Assembly: GCA_036583965.1 (NCBI GenBank)
Contig: JAZBQD010000001.1
Location: forward strand, 26,818,597 to 26,882,596
Reading direction: 5' to 3'
Source of the DNA: Prunella strophiata
Lineage: Eukaryota; Chordata; Aves; Passeriformes; Prunellidae
Length of the DNA: 64,000 nt
In this document: piece by piece, positions 26,340 through 36,000 of the stretch
Numbering within the stretch: the first letter of the stretch is position 1
How the letters are laid out: every line of letters begins with the position of its first letter
The notes under the pieces: generated by a model
Database searches by the model: none
The model's input: only the letters and a program-made list of their open reading frames with translations
What the model was told of the DNA's origin: nothing
Made by a program: the position numbers and the translations under genes

Positions 26340-26470
26340 ATTTCATTCTCTAGGTAGGGGAAAGGACTCTGAAGCAGAGAAGCAACAAAGAATTTCCCTA
26401 AGGTCACCCAGAGGCAGGGACAGAGCCATGCTGCCCTGAGTTCCAAGCCTGTGTTCCTTTGGCTGCTAAT
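26340..26470 (-). mobile_element. MIR-type SINE relic
   Basis: On the plus strand the order is a GAAGCAGAGAAGCAACAAAG block, CCTAAGGTCACCCAGAGGCA, GGGACAGAGCC, then GAGTTCCAAGCCTGTGTTCC. This is the characteristic reverse complement of the MIR consensus, in which CCCAAGGTCACACAG is followed by GGCAGAGC and GAACCCAGG. MIRs are tRNA-derived SINEs that were active early in amniote evolution, so the copy is ancient. It has no coding capacity. Confidence 0.7.
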
Positions 26471-27439
26471 ATCAGGAGCATTGACAGGGATGCAGTTTGC
26501 TGTTGTGCAGGTAACACCACTCTGGGATCAGCACAGCCAGCTCAGGCTCTCTCTAAAGAGAGCAAGCAGATTAATTTATGTCATCAGTATATGGCAAAGT
26601 GTAAATAAAGCAGCTGCAAAATAAATAGGAAGCAAACCCTTAGATTCCACGCTGGCCTGAAGCATCTTGCTTTATAACCAATTCTTAATTCAGTGTTAGG
26701 AGGTTGAGGGTAATTACCTTCAAGGCAAGGGGTGTCTGTCACAGCAAGTCCTTGCTCTGCCTTGATGGATGACATTGACAGCCAGTTGGCATTTCAGGAC
26801 AGTCCATGCAGACCTTTCAGGCTGTACAAGAGGGGAAAAAAATAATAAAAAGTAATTACAATCACCAAAGACACAAAGCTCCTTCTACCTTCATCCTTAT
26901 TCTATGAGCATTCCCCCTTCATCTTCCACATTATTAACCATGTTTTCAACAATGGAATAAAAGCTAGCACAGAAGCCACTCATCTAAGGCAGATGGGAAA
27001 TGTCAGGTTAAAATCACAGGTTGGAATGTGAAAATACAAAAGAACTCACAGCCTTTACAATTTTTTTTGGTTTGATTTGTGAATAAAGTGTGGATACCTG
27101 TGGGAAACATTCATTCTCCAAATGGCTTTGGCCACCATAACTCTAAATAAATACACAAGCATGCTGGTTTTCTCTTTAAAATGTGGTAGTTGCATTCACA
27201 TTATAATTGCTAAGTGATACTTGTGTTCAAAACAGCACATTAATCATAAGAGACATGACCTTTAGAAAGATAACATTCTTGCTCTTTCTATTTTGTTTGG
27301 TTTTACCTTGGGACAAGATACTGCATAAGTTAAGGCAGGTCACACTTAATACAAATGGAAGAAAGGAGACAGTCATTTAAGACACACCACCTATAATTTT
27401 ACCTAGGAAAGGCACAGTTATGTGGAATTGTCCCTCTAA
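26471..27439. other. Non-coding DNA, nothing recognised
   Basis: No gene, RNA or repeat family is recognised. Confidence 0.5.
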
Positions 27440-27970
27440 GGTTCAGCAGAGCACTGGAAGTCTCTAGGCCAACCAGAACTTAATTCAGCTACTGCCATAA
27501 GAGACAATCAAAATGCCTCTATGAATACATTAGCAACAAAAAGGGGACTAAGGAGAATCTTCATCCTGTGCTGGATTCAGGGTGAAATACAGTGACAGAG
27601 GATGAGGGTAAGGCTGAGGTACCTAATGTCTTTGCCTCAGTCCTTCATTGTAATTGTTAATTACAGTTAAGTAATTACAGTTGTGTAATTGTTGCACAGG
27701 TACTCAGCTTCCTAAACTGGAAAGCAAAGATGGGCAGCAGAATGAAGCCCCCATAATCCAAGGGGAAATGGTCAGAGACCTGCTACAAGTGATGGGATGA
27801 GAGGAAATGGCCTCAGGTTGCACCAGAGGAAGGTTAGGTGGGATATTAGGAAAAATCTGTTCAGCAAATGGGTTACTGAGCATTGAAACAGGCTGCCCAG
27901 GGAAGTGGTTGGGAGCTATTTAAAAGGTCTGTACATGTGGTGCTTAGGGACATGGTTTAATGGTGGCCAG
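27440..27970 (+). mobile_element. Internally deleted CR1 LINE fragment
   Basis: The left part (27440 to about 27785) matches the CR1 ORF2 region upstream of the reverse transcriptase core. It contains CCAACCAGAACTTAATTCAG, CTACTGCCATAAGAGACAAT, ATACATTAGCAACAAAAAGG, GAATGAAGCCCCCATAATCC and AGAGACCTGCTAC. The right part (about 27786-27970) matches the CR1 3' region: GATGAGAGGAAATGGCCTCA, GGTTGCACCAGAGGAAGGTT, AACAGGCTGCCCAGGGAAGT, and TGGTGCTTAGGGACATGGTT. The reverse transcriptase core that should lie between them is missing. The usual ATTCTATGA tail is also absent. A 14-base TAATTACAGTT-type repeat has expanded inside the left part at 27651-27690. Confidence 0.85.
27651..27690. repeat. Short TAATTACAGTT repeat inside CR1
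   Basis: Two near-identical units of about 14 bases, TAATTACAGTTAAG and TAATTACAGTTGTG, follow each other and are flanked on both sides by partial TAATTGTT copies. The CR1 consensus as I recall it has no such array here, so it is a local expansion after insertion. Confidence 0.6.
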
Positions 27971-28014
27971 AATATCTGAGAGGAAAAAAAATGAGAGGAA
28001 TATCTGAGAGGAAA
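27970..28014. repeat. 28-bp-spaced direct duplication at the CR1 3' end
   Basis: The 17-mer GAATATCTGAGAGGAAA occurs at 27970-27986 and again at 27998-28014. It sits where the CR1 element loses consensus similarity. It is a small tandem duplication and not the standard CR1 tail repeat. Confidence 0.8.
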
Positions 28015-29170
28015 TAAAAATTAAAACCAGTAACTTTCAGAGTAAGTTATTTTTTCCATGTTGTTTGAAGCTGTTTATCTGGACAAAAGAGACACCACTA
28101 AAGCTGTAAAGACATCAAAGACCTCATTGTTCCAATATATGTACAGAAAGTTTGTTCTGTTTTTACTCCCTTCAAGACTCTGTATCATAGAGGTCATTTC
28201 AATGCAAATCACAATGAAAAAGCCTGAAGAAAATATGCACTCTCTTACACTTGTGCACATGCATGAACATATCTATAATTCATAAAAACTTATGAGAAGA
28301 GGGATCAAAAGGGAAAAAATTGAAGTTAATTCTTATCTACCATCCAAGCTTTTTGGTGTGAAGGGGCTTACCAAAAAGATCAGTACCCTGCCTTTGCAAA
28401 TCCCATCCTCCATAATAAAATGATGTGATCTGTCAGAAATGAAATTGTATGTCATGAAATACTGCACAACTCCATAAATAATTAGCGTTTCCATTTTCCA
28501 AAGAAAATTGATAAAACTGGTATTTGGCTTAGTTTTTTCCAGTTCAAGAAGCTCTGTTAGGCTTGTGTTGTTAATTCAATCTTCCACACGTGGACTGATA
28601 AAAGCAGAGATTTTTGAATTGACCCCTTTTGCCAGTATGAAGGGCAGGTTAGATTTAAGGAGTTAAAGGAGGTTCAGAGTCAACAAAAATGCCTTTTAGG
28701 ACACAACAAATAGTATGAGGATTTTCAAATTTACTTTTTAAAGAATCCATTCAAACTAGCAATTCTTCTGTTTAATTCACTGAGAGGAATCCAGTGGTTG
28801 TGTGCAATAAGCCATGAAACTTTCTGCCCATATATTTCAGCAGTCTGGATCAGGTGTCATTTGCACCAAAGGCATTCTGCATTTTTGTGATACCAATATA
28901 ACCTTCCAGAGAAACCCCAAAGGAGTACAAACCTCAGTGATCAATTGATTCTGAAAGCAGATCTTGTCCTTGCATTTGAAAGCTGTTATGCTATGACAGA
29001 TACCCATCTGTGCATCTCAGTGGCACATCAACCACACCAACCCAGCCTGAGGTCAGATATTTCTGAAAAGCAGATATCCACTCTCTTAGGAAATAAAAAT
29101 AGAAGCAAACCTAAGCAGATGAAGATACCTATTTAGGCAGCACTCAGCAAATACTACTTCAGAATGCATG
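28015..29170. other. Non-coding DNA, nothing recognised
   Basis: No gene, RNA or known repeat family is recognised. Confidence 0.5.
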
Positions 29171-29265
29171 CAGGAATCTCAGAATGATTTTGGTTTGAAG
29201 GACCTTAAAGATCATCTTGTTCCAACACCCCACCATGGGCAGGGACACTTTTCCCTAGACCAGGA
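29171..29265 (-). mobile_element. Short CR1 LINE 3' tail
   Basis: On the plus strand it reads as the reverse complement of the CR1 3' end: a degraded AATCTCAGAATGATTTTGG, then AAGGACCTTAAAGATCATCT, TGTTCCAACACCCCACCATG, GGCAGGGACACTTTTCCCTA and GACCAGG. Only about 95 bases remain, so it is a severely 5'-truncated copy. The 10-mer CAGGAATCTC occurs at both ends (29171-29180 and 29261-29270), which is unusual for CR1 because most copies lack clear target duplications. Confidence 0.85.
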
Positions 29266-29270
29266 ATCTC

Positions 29271-31279
29271 AAGTGACTCCTCTGATTATTAAGTCTTGAG
29301 ATTCTGGCAAGATGGCTGCTGCTGTGAGCTGAGCAAGGCTGGCTGCTTGCTGGAAACATGACAATTTAAAACAAGGCAATTGCCAATTTTGGCCCATCCT
29401 CTGTTTCTGGAGAATGACGTATAAATTAGGAATAGAACTGCTCAAAAATCAAAACCATCCTGCAGGGAGTATCATACTCATTCATATGGAAGAAATGAGT
29501 CTTGGTTTATTTCAGTCTTGTTTACCAGAAAAGCAATTCAAAAATCATCCAGATTAAACCTTTATCAATTTCAGCTGTCTACATTTTTATCAGTTCATCG
29601 AATTGTTTCGGGACACAGACTAATGAGAATGATATGACAGCTATAATTTGAGTTTGATTTTGCACAATTTACAGGTGCTTCCACAGAATCCAAACACTGA
29701 TTTGGACATTCAGAGAAATGGGGAAAAAAAAAAGAAGAGAAAAATAGATAAAAAAATACTTAGAAAAGCACATAAGGTAGTCAGATTACTGAATTTCCCT
29801 CTAATAGACTAATTTAGGTTTGGAATCTAGATCTTTTTATTTATGTTTCACGTGGCAGATGAAAATAGCAAAATCAGGAAGTTTCCTCTCTGCTGGAAAG
29901 TGAATGAAGATTTTTATTATTGCTTTCATTAATAATCATGTATGACATCCTGTCAAGAAACAGAAAAAGACACACACCTATATTCCTATAGCTAATTATA
30001 TCAATATGTTGTTCTTAATACACAGCATCAGATGCAAGCTTAAATATTTCACACGGTGTGAAATTCTAACCTTACTTTTCTAATGGAATGTGCTAAAACC
30101 AAGCAGACCTCATCTACCTGAATGCAGAAGAGACAAGTGAACAAACCAGAAACAGCAGGTATGGGTGGCTGTACCACTGTGTATTTTTCAGGAAGAGGTA
30201 CTGTGGTATTTACATGGCTGTGTAGATGACACTGCTCTAAAATAGAAATGCTCACGCAAGTGGGAGAATTCATATCCTGAGAAAGGTGACACAAAAATGT
30301 CTGTCTGTGATTTATTGATTTGTAATGCCAAGTAAGGTCAGCTCAGCAGCAAACAGATATTCTATATTAACTATGCCTTGCTCTTGGGAATACACAAAGA
30401 AACTTCTGGTAACCAGATAGAAAGCATAATTTTTTAGGTTCAGGAAAACTGTGGGTGGATATGGTCACTACAGAACTGTATTTGTGTGATTAAAAACACA
30501 TTTTCAAACATTTCTTCAAGCCATAGAGATCACCTGAATATGTATGAATTTGGAACAGTCCATATTGCCCTCATGGTAACTGGCATGCTTGATTAACCCA
30601 GAAGAGTTTACAAATATATCTTAACATTATATCTCTCTGTCAGTCTTAGCAAATGGCTTTCAAAAAAAAAAAAAAAAAACAGCAGGGAAAAAACCCACAA
30701 ACCCAAACAGACAGGAAATACTGTGGCTATACCTTTCTAAAGCCTGTAGCCCTGCTGTCAGCACAAGGCAGACCAGGCTCCCTTGCAGTACCTGAACCTT
30801 GGCTTCTTGTTAGCTGACCACCAGGAATGATATTCAGGGCATCTAAAGGTTAGTTTGGAAGCTGGGCAAGAAGCCAAAAAAGTTGTGTGGCAGCCACACT
30901 AAAAACTTTTCATTTCACAGCTCTTCTACCCTTCCAGAGACCTGGAAAAAGTCAAAAGAGTATGAGGAATATGGAGTGAGGTTCAAGAGCAGCTCAGATG
31001 TAGCAGCAATGATCGATGTGCACCATGACACATAACTCATCCTTTGAGTGCTGTTACCAGTGCTCAAAAGGAGCAATGAAACACCCCTGGTTCCCAACAC
31101 TGAAAAGGAGTATAAAACCCAGTGTGCCATGAGAACCAAAGCACCATCAAGGGGATCAGCAGATCTAAATGAGTTTTTAATGGTAATAAGTGCTGACTGA
31201 CCTTGCCCATTAACTAACTCACATGTCTCCAGCAGACACTAAAATATTCAAAGTGCACTAGCAATAGGTTAAGTGGACA
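29271..31279. other. Non-coding DNA with an A run
   Basis: No gene or transposon is recognised. An A run lies at 30662-30679. The rest is ordinary AT-rich sequence. Confidence 0.5.
30662..30679. repeat. Homopolymer (A)18
   Basis: There are eighteen consecutive A. No recognisable retrotransposon body precedes it, so it is treated as a simple repeat. Confidence 0.9.
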
Positions 31280-31323
31280 AACTCATCCTTTACAAAGAAT
31301 TAACTCATCCTTTAGAAAGAATT
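31280..31323. repeat. 22-bp tandem duplication
   Basis: Two adjacent 22-base units (31280-31301 and 31302-31323) differ at one base (ACAAAG against AGAAAG). It is a simple recent slippage or duplication product. Confidence 0.9.
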
Positions 31324-31663
31324 AACAGTCCCCATTTATAAATACAACTGTTTTCCTGAAAGACAGTTTTCAACAATGTTCTTGAGGTATCTATTAGCTC
31401 AGATCTGAACAACACCACTGAAAAATCATTACACTTATGTGGAAAACCACCCCAAGCATGGGACTTGAGCTGTGTCAGAACCCAGGACATCCCTCTGGCT
31501 GTCCTGGATGGCTCCAGCCCCTGGCAGGGAGCTCAGAGGCCTTGGCACAGAGCCCAAGACCCCTGTGCCTTTGATTTCAGTTCATGGAAAAAATTACCAA
31601 CTTTATATGAGGAGTTGCAAGCCACAAAAATTGAGTAATAATTAGCTTATCACAGGGTGAAAA
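31324..31663. other. Non-coding DNA, nothing recognised
   Basis: No gene or repeat is seen. The part 31491-31560 is locally GC-richer. Confidence 0.5.
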
Positions 31664-32085
31664 TGTAGAATTTTGGGGTTTTTTAGAATGAGCGTTCAGG
31701 GGTCAAGATGGAGGAATTTGGGTGTGTTCTGTCCTTCTTTCTCCTTAGCCTCCATCTTCTGGGTGATGGTGGCATTTTTGGGTTGGTTTAGAGTTGGACT
31801 GTGTAACACAGGTGATAGGTATTGGAAAATAACTGTCAATAATGTACAGGTAGTTTTTAGTATAAAAAGACAACACCACCCCAGAGGTGGGCAGTGTGCT
31901 CAGACTGACCTGCTGAACAGACCTGGGCTGGTCAGGAAAAGAAGGTAACAGATAAGAGAAAACAAAGAACTTTGAAGGCCACAAATGAAGAGTCCTGACT
32001 CCTCCTTTGGTGCTCAGGCTGGGACACAGAGACTTTCTAACACACACTGGGGTCATCCTGAGCTCCTGAGAGACCCACGACACAG
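31664..32085 (+). mobile_element. Solo LTR of an avian endogenous retrovirus
   Basis: The segment begins TGTAGAATTTTGGGG and shows LTR architecture. A 5' part holds CAAGATGGAGGAATTTGGGT and CCTCCATCTTCTGGGTGATG. A TATA-like TATAAAAAGA follows at 31861-31870. A downstream part includes GACTGACCTGCTGAACAGAC, TCCTGACTCCTCCTTTGG and GACTTTCTAACACACACTGG, ending near GACCCACGACA. I recognise this pattern from songbird LTR families, but I cannot give a firm family name. No primer-binding site and no gag or pol remnant follows, so it is a solo LTR or fragment. The polyadenylation signal is degraded and no clear target duplication is visible. The 3' boundary is uncertain and could reach about 32190. 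Confidence 0.65.
31859..31870 (+). promoter_or_regulatory. TATA-like box inside the solo LTR
   Basis: AGTATAAAAAGA lies about 200 bases into the LTR, where a retroviral U3 core promoter is expected. Activity is inferred only from position and sequence. Confidence 0.4.
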
Positions 32086-32790
32086 CAGAACTGGACAGAA
32101 GCACCATGCAACTGAGACACAAGCCTGTGGTTCATTGAGTGGTTCCAACACTAATCTGGGACTCTGGGCTTTACTCTCCTGCCTTGGAGCACATAACCAG
32201 TGAAGTCTGATGAGGTGACCATGCAGCTGTGCCTAAACTTCTAGCCTGCAAAATGGGAGTACTGTTCCTTCTCAGAATGAAAAGAGATACATTAAACAAT
32301 TCATTCTGTATGCAGTAGGACAAATAAAGCTTCTGGGTGTGTACATTTCCCCCTTTCCCTCACTTGCTGGAGGGTGTTCATCCTTTTTTGTGTGTCTCCA
32401 TGACATCTGTACCAGACAAAATAGGGATGTGCAATACCTAATTCAAATAACAATTGGTGCTTTATTGTATCACTTTGCCTTTGCACTGCTCTTTCATCCA
32501 AAATATCCATTAAGGATGTTCTTTACTAATGTTTATCTGCTACACAGTCAATAATAAGAAGACTCTGTGTACATAACACAATCATCTTCTGACCATTGCT
32601 TAGCTGCTACTAGTAATCTAAAGTGAATACAGAAATTCACCATTTTCAACACAAAACCAGGTTTTCAGCTACACTAAGCACATGATTTAAGTGAGAGAGA
32701 TGTGAAAGACCTAAGAGCACACAGAAACTAGAAATACCACAACTGGTAGAACAGGACATTGCTTGCTGGCAATACTTGGCTTCTCCACAG
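32086..32790. other. Non-coding DNA, possible weak MIR-like segment
   Basis: No gene is seen. CCTGCAAAATGGGAGTACTG near 32245-32270 resembles the MIR 3' part, but the surrounding sequence does not align well and I do not call it. The proximal part may still belong to the LTR element upstream. Confidence 0.4.
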
Positions 32791-33015
32791 ACTCACAGAA
32801 GGTCTGAGGTTGGCAGGGAACCATGGAAATCATCCAAGCCAACCTCCCTCACTCAAAGCAAGGTCTTCCACTGCAGGCTGCTCAGGACTGAGTCCACTCC
32901 AGCTCTGAATAAGTCTGAGGAGGGAGACTCTACCACCTCCCTGGGCAACCTGTTCCAGTGCCTGATCATGCCTAGAGCAGAAAGTTTCTTTAGTGTTTAA
33001 ATTTCCTGTGGTGAG
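32791..33015 (-). mobile_element. CR1 LINE 3' fragment
   Basis: On the plus strand the segment is the reverse complement of a CR1 3' end. It starts ACTCACAGAAGGTCTGAGGT, then has a CATGGAAATCATCCAAGCCA block, GGAGACTCTACCACCTCCCT, GGGCAACCTGTTCCAGTGCC and a degraded AGAAAGTTTCTTTAGTGTTT. The element is 5'-truncated and non-coding. Similarity fades after about 33015 but could extend to 33060. Confidence 0.85.
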
Positions 33016-36000
33016 CTATCTGCATTCTGAGTTCAGAACTGTGTCAGTGTGAGTCCTGTCATTTTATGTCACAAAAAGTCTTTTAAGCCAGTTAAGACAC
33101 AGGCAACATGTGCAACATAATGACAGGAGACAGCCAGCACCTTGGGACCAGCATTAGAGTACCACTTCTGTACCCTGGTGAATGATTCTAGTGGGTTGAC
33201 ACAAGAACTGCAGAAGGGAAGCTGATCTCTCTTGTGGTTTGTGGCAGTTTTTTCTTCAGAGGGATAAGAAGTTGCTGGCAGAAGCAAATTAGGTTTGGTT
33301 GATGTCTACATTTGTCTAGTACATTACAAAAGCCACAAGACCTTCAAACCATATTATAACTGTTCTCAGGCAGCTCTGAGAGTTGTGCAATAACAGAAAC
33401 AGCATGACTTAAATGCAGGAGAAAAGGGTTACATCATTTCATAAAGATGCTTCACTTAGGGTTGCTCATTTTATATTTTAAATCAATTGTACTTCATGCT
33501 GAAAAATACGTCAGCACTTAACTGCTCTTTTAAAAAAGTGAATTTCTTGAGGGCAAGGAAAGACAAATCATTGACTTTAATAAAAAACAACCTTGAATCT
33601 GATCTGGAAAACAATTTCCTATGAAAAAATAATTGTGCTGATTCTATCAAACAATTACACAGGTGCTTCACCTTATTCATAGCAATCCCCTAGATAATGA
33701 CCTCTTTCCTCACTATTCAGAAGCATTTCCAGGCAGTCTCAGTTCCCACAGATTGTCCCATCCCACCATCCCAGTGTGCCTGCACACCCATAAGAATGGA
33801 CTGAGTGCTTCTGTCATCCTTGCATGACATGGAGCCATCATCTAAACTTCAGTGTTTATGTCTCATATATTTCCTCCCAGAACACCACAACCAAAAATAT
33901 AAAATAATCCAGTGCCAAGACAGACTCCCTATTGATCTCAGAGACCTGTGCTATTTCAGCTCTTGTCCATCTTTGAAACATTAAACTCTGAAACATCTTT
34001 TTATGTTCCTAGAAAACAGGTAGTACCAGGAATGTCACAAAAATTTAAGCAATTAATCATCATCCTGTTGCCATTAAGAATTTTATATAGAAGCCATCAT
34101 CATTTTTCTTTGCTTAACACTTCTCTCGTTTCTTCCTCTCTTCCCTGAGCCACTCAGAATGCTCTAAGCCATATCACCTCACCCTATTCTCCTTTGTCTG
34201 ATTCTCCTCCTTTCTTTTGCAAGACAGGTGAGCTTTAATAAATCTTTTAATTTCTATACATAATCCCATAACTGTGATCTTTCCCATAGTAGTTTACTGG
34301 TCCTAAACTCCTTCCATTCTGGTGTTCATATGTTTCTGATACAGCAATACCCTGTGAGAAATGTAATTTTCCAGACAGAGCCATACTGGAGCCAAGTCAA
34401 CATAAATGATTAATTCCTATTCCATAATTCATGTATCCACAGTACTACTCAAAATCCTTCTGACCATTTCTGCTGCTTTGTTTCAAATTTCAACCCCCCC
34501 CACCCTTTTCCAATAACTCCCTGTCTGCACAACTGGTTTACAGATTTCTTGTGTCACTGTTGATTATTTGGATTATTTTTCCTAAAACTGTTTTGTTTCA
34601 TTTTTCTGAGTTGCATTCTAACCTTCCTATCACCTCTCTAACATCTTTAGCCTTATCTCCTAAAATGAACAGGAGCCTTTCAGTAAACTGTTCAAGCACT
34701 GAGTCTGATTTAATTCCATTTGCCTCTGTTCTGCATGATCAATACCCCCAGACAACTGCATGATCACAAATCACATCTAGGGTGGATCTGTCATGTGGAT
34801 AATTGCTCTCCAGATCAATAGTTTTTGATCTCACACTGCTATCAGTAAACTTTTTTGACTATGCATCCCATATATTTACATTTGTAAATAATGTACATGT
34901 GCTACTTTACTAACATTATTTACATGATAAAAACATATATAAAAAAGGAAATGAAAATTGTATGGGATAAAGGTGAAATAAGCACAATTAAAAAAAATAG
35001 TTTACTAATGGTACCTAAAATATTTTCTTCCACACCCCAGTAGCTGGGAGTGCACTTTGGAGTGCCCTGCTCAAGCCCTTGTCCAGGATACACTTCCATG
35101 TACATCTCTGAAGAATTGAGAAAACAACGCCCAATATTCCCAGTTTAAACAATACTAAAAGTTTGTGACAAATTGAGGAAACAAAGACCATTGCTCAATC
35201 TAGCCTCATTTACCTAGCAATACTTCAGGATTGTTATTTCTGCTTTTATCTTTACAGTATTTATCTTCTGCAGCTCAAAAGAGGCCTTTGTAGTTCTTCA
35301 TTAGAATGAATTAAATGAATTTGCATGCCAAACTTGACATTTTTCTTGTTCTTTTCAGCACATTATAACCTTGATTATTTATAAATGAAGTAAAGATGAT
35401 TTAGATGAAGATGAATAATCATTTTTAATAGAATAAATGAGGTGGTGTGTTCAGGAAGTTTCTCTTTTAATTATGTTTCCCTTAAATAAGTCCACAATAA
35501 TTCAAACTCCAACATATGAGGGTCTATTTCATTTTTTCATAGCAACTCCCATTTTGGAGAAACTGCTTTTTAAAAGGATTTGTTCTTTTTTTTTTTTTTT
35601 TTTTTAATAGGCCAGGGCAGTTAAAGAAGGACAGTAACAAAAGAACCTCTCTGAAGTAATATGATCAGCACTGTATCTAAAAATATAATGAACTGAGGTG
35701 GCAATAATTCCAGACTTTCTGCCAGCTTAGGCATTAATATTCTTACATTATATACTGCATTTTATTTTAAGTCAATGTTCATTTTGAATGAAATACTGTT
35801 CACAGATCACCAGTGATATTACACCCAAATTTAAGAGCTAAGTCAGTTATATCTTTTACTTTATCCCTAACACTGCACAGCATTTTGTAACAAATTCTCA
35901 TTATAGTTACTGGACATAACTGGCATCCAAAAAGAGGACAGCTTCCCTGCTTAGAGTATTTACTGGATACCATTATACACTGACATCCCATTTTGGTTTA

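Noticed and set aside
31745..32122. 125-codon minus-strand ORF
   Set aside because: It is the antisense of the solo LTR and does not match any retroviral protein.
32236..32330. MIR-like AAAATGGGAGTACTG segment
   Set aside because: Only a short piece resembles MIR and the flanks do not follow the consensus.
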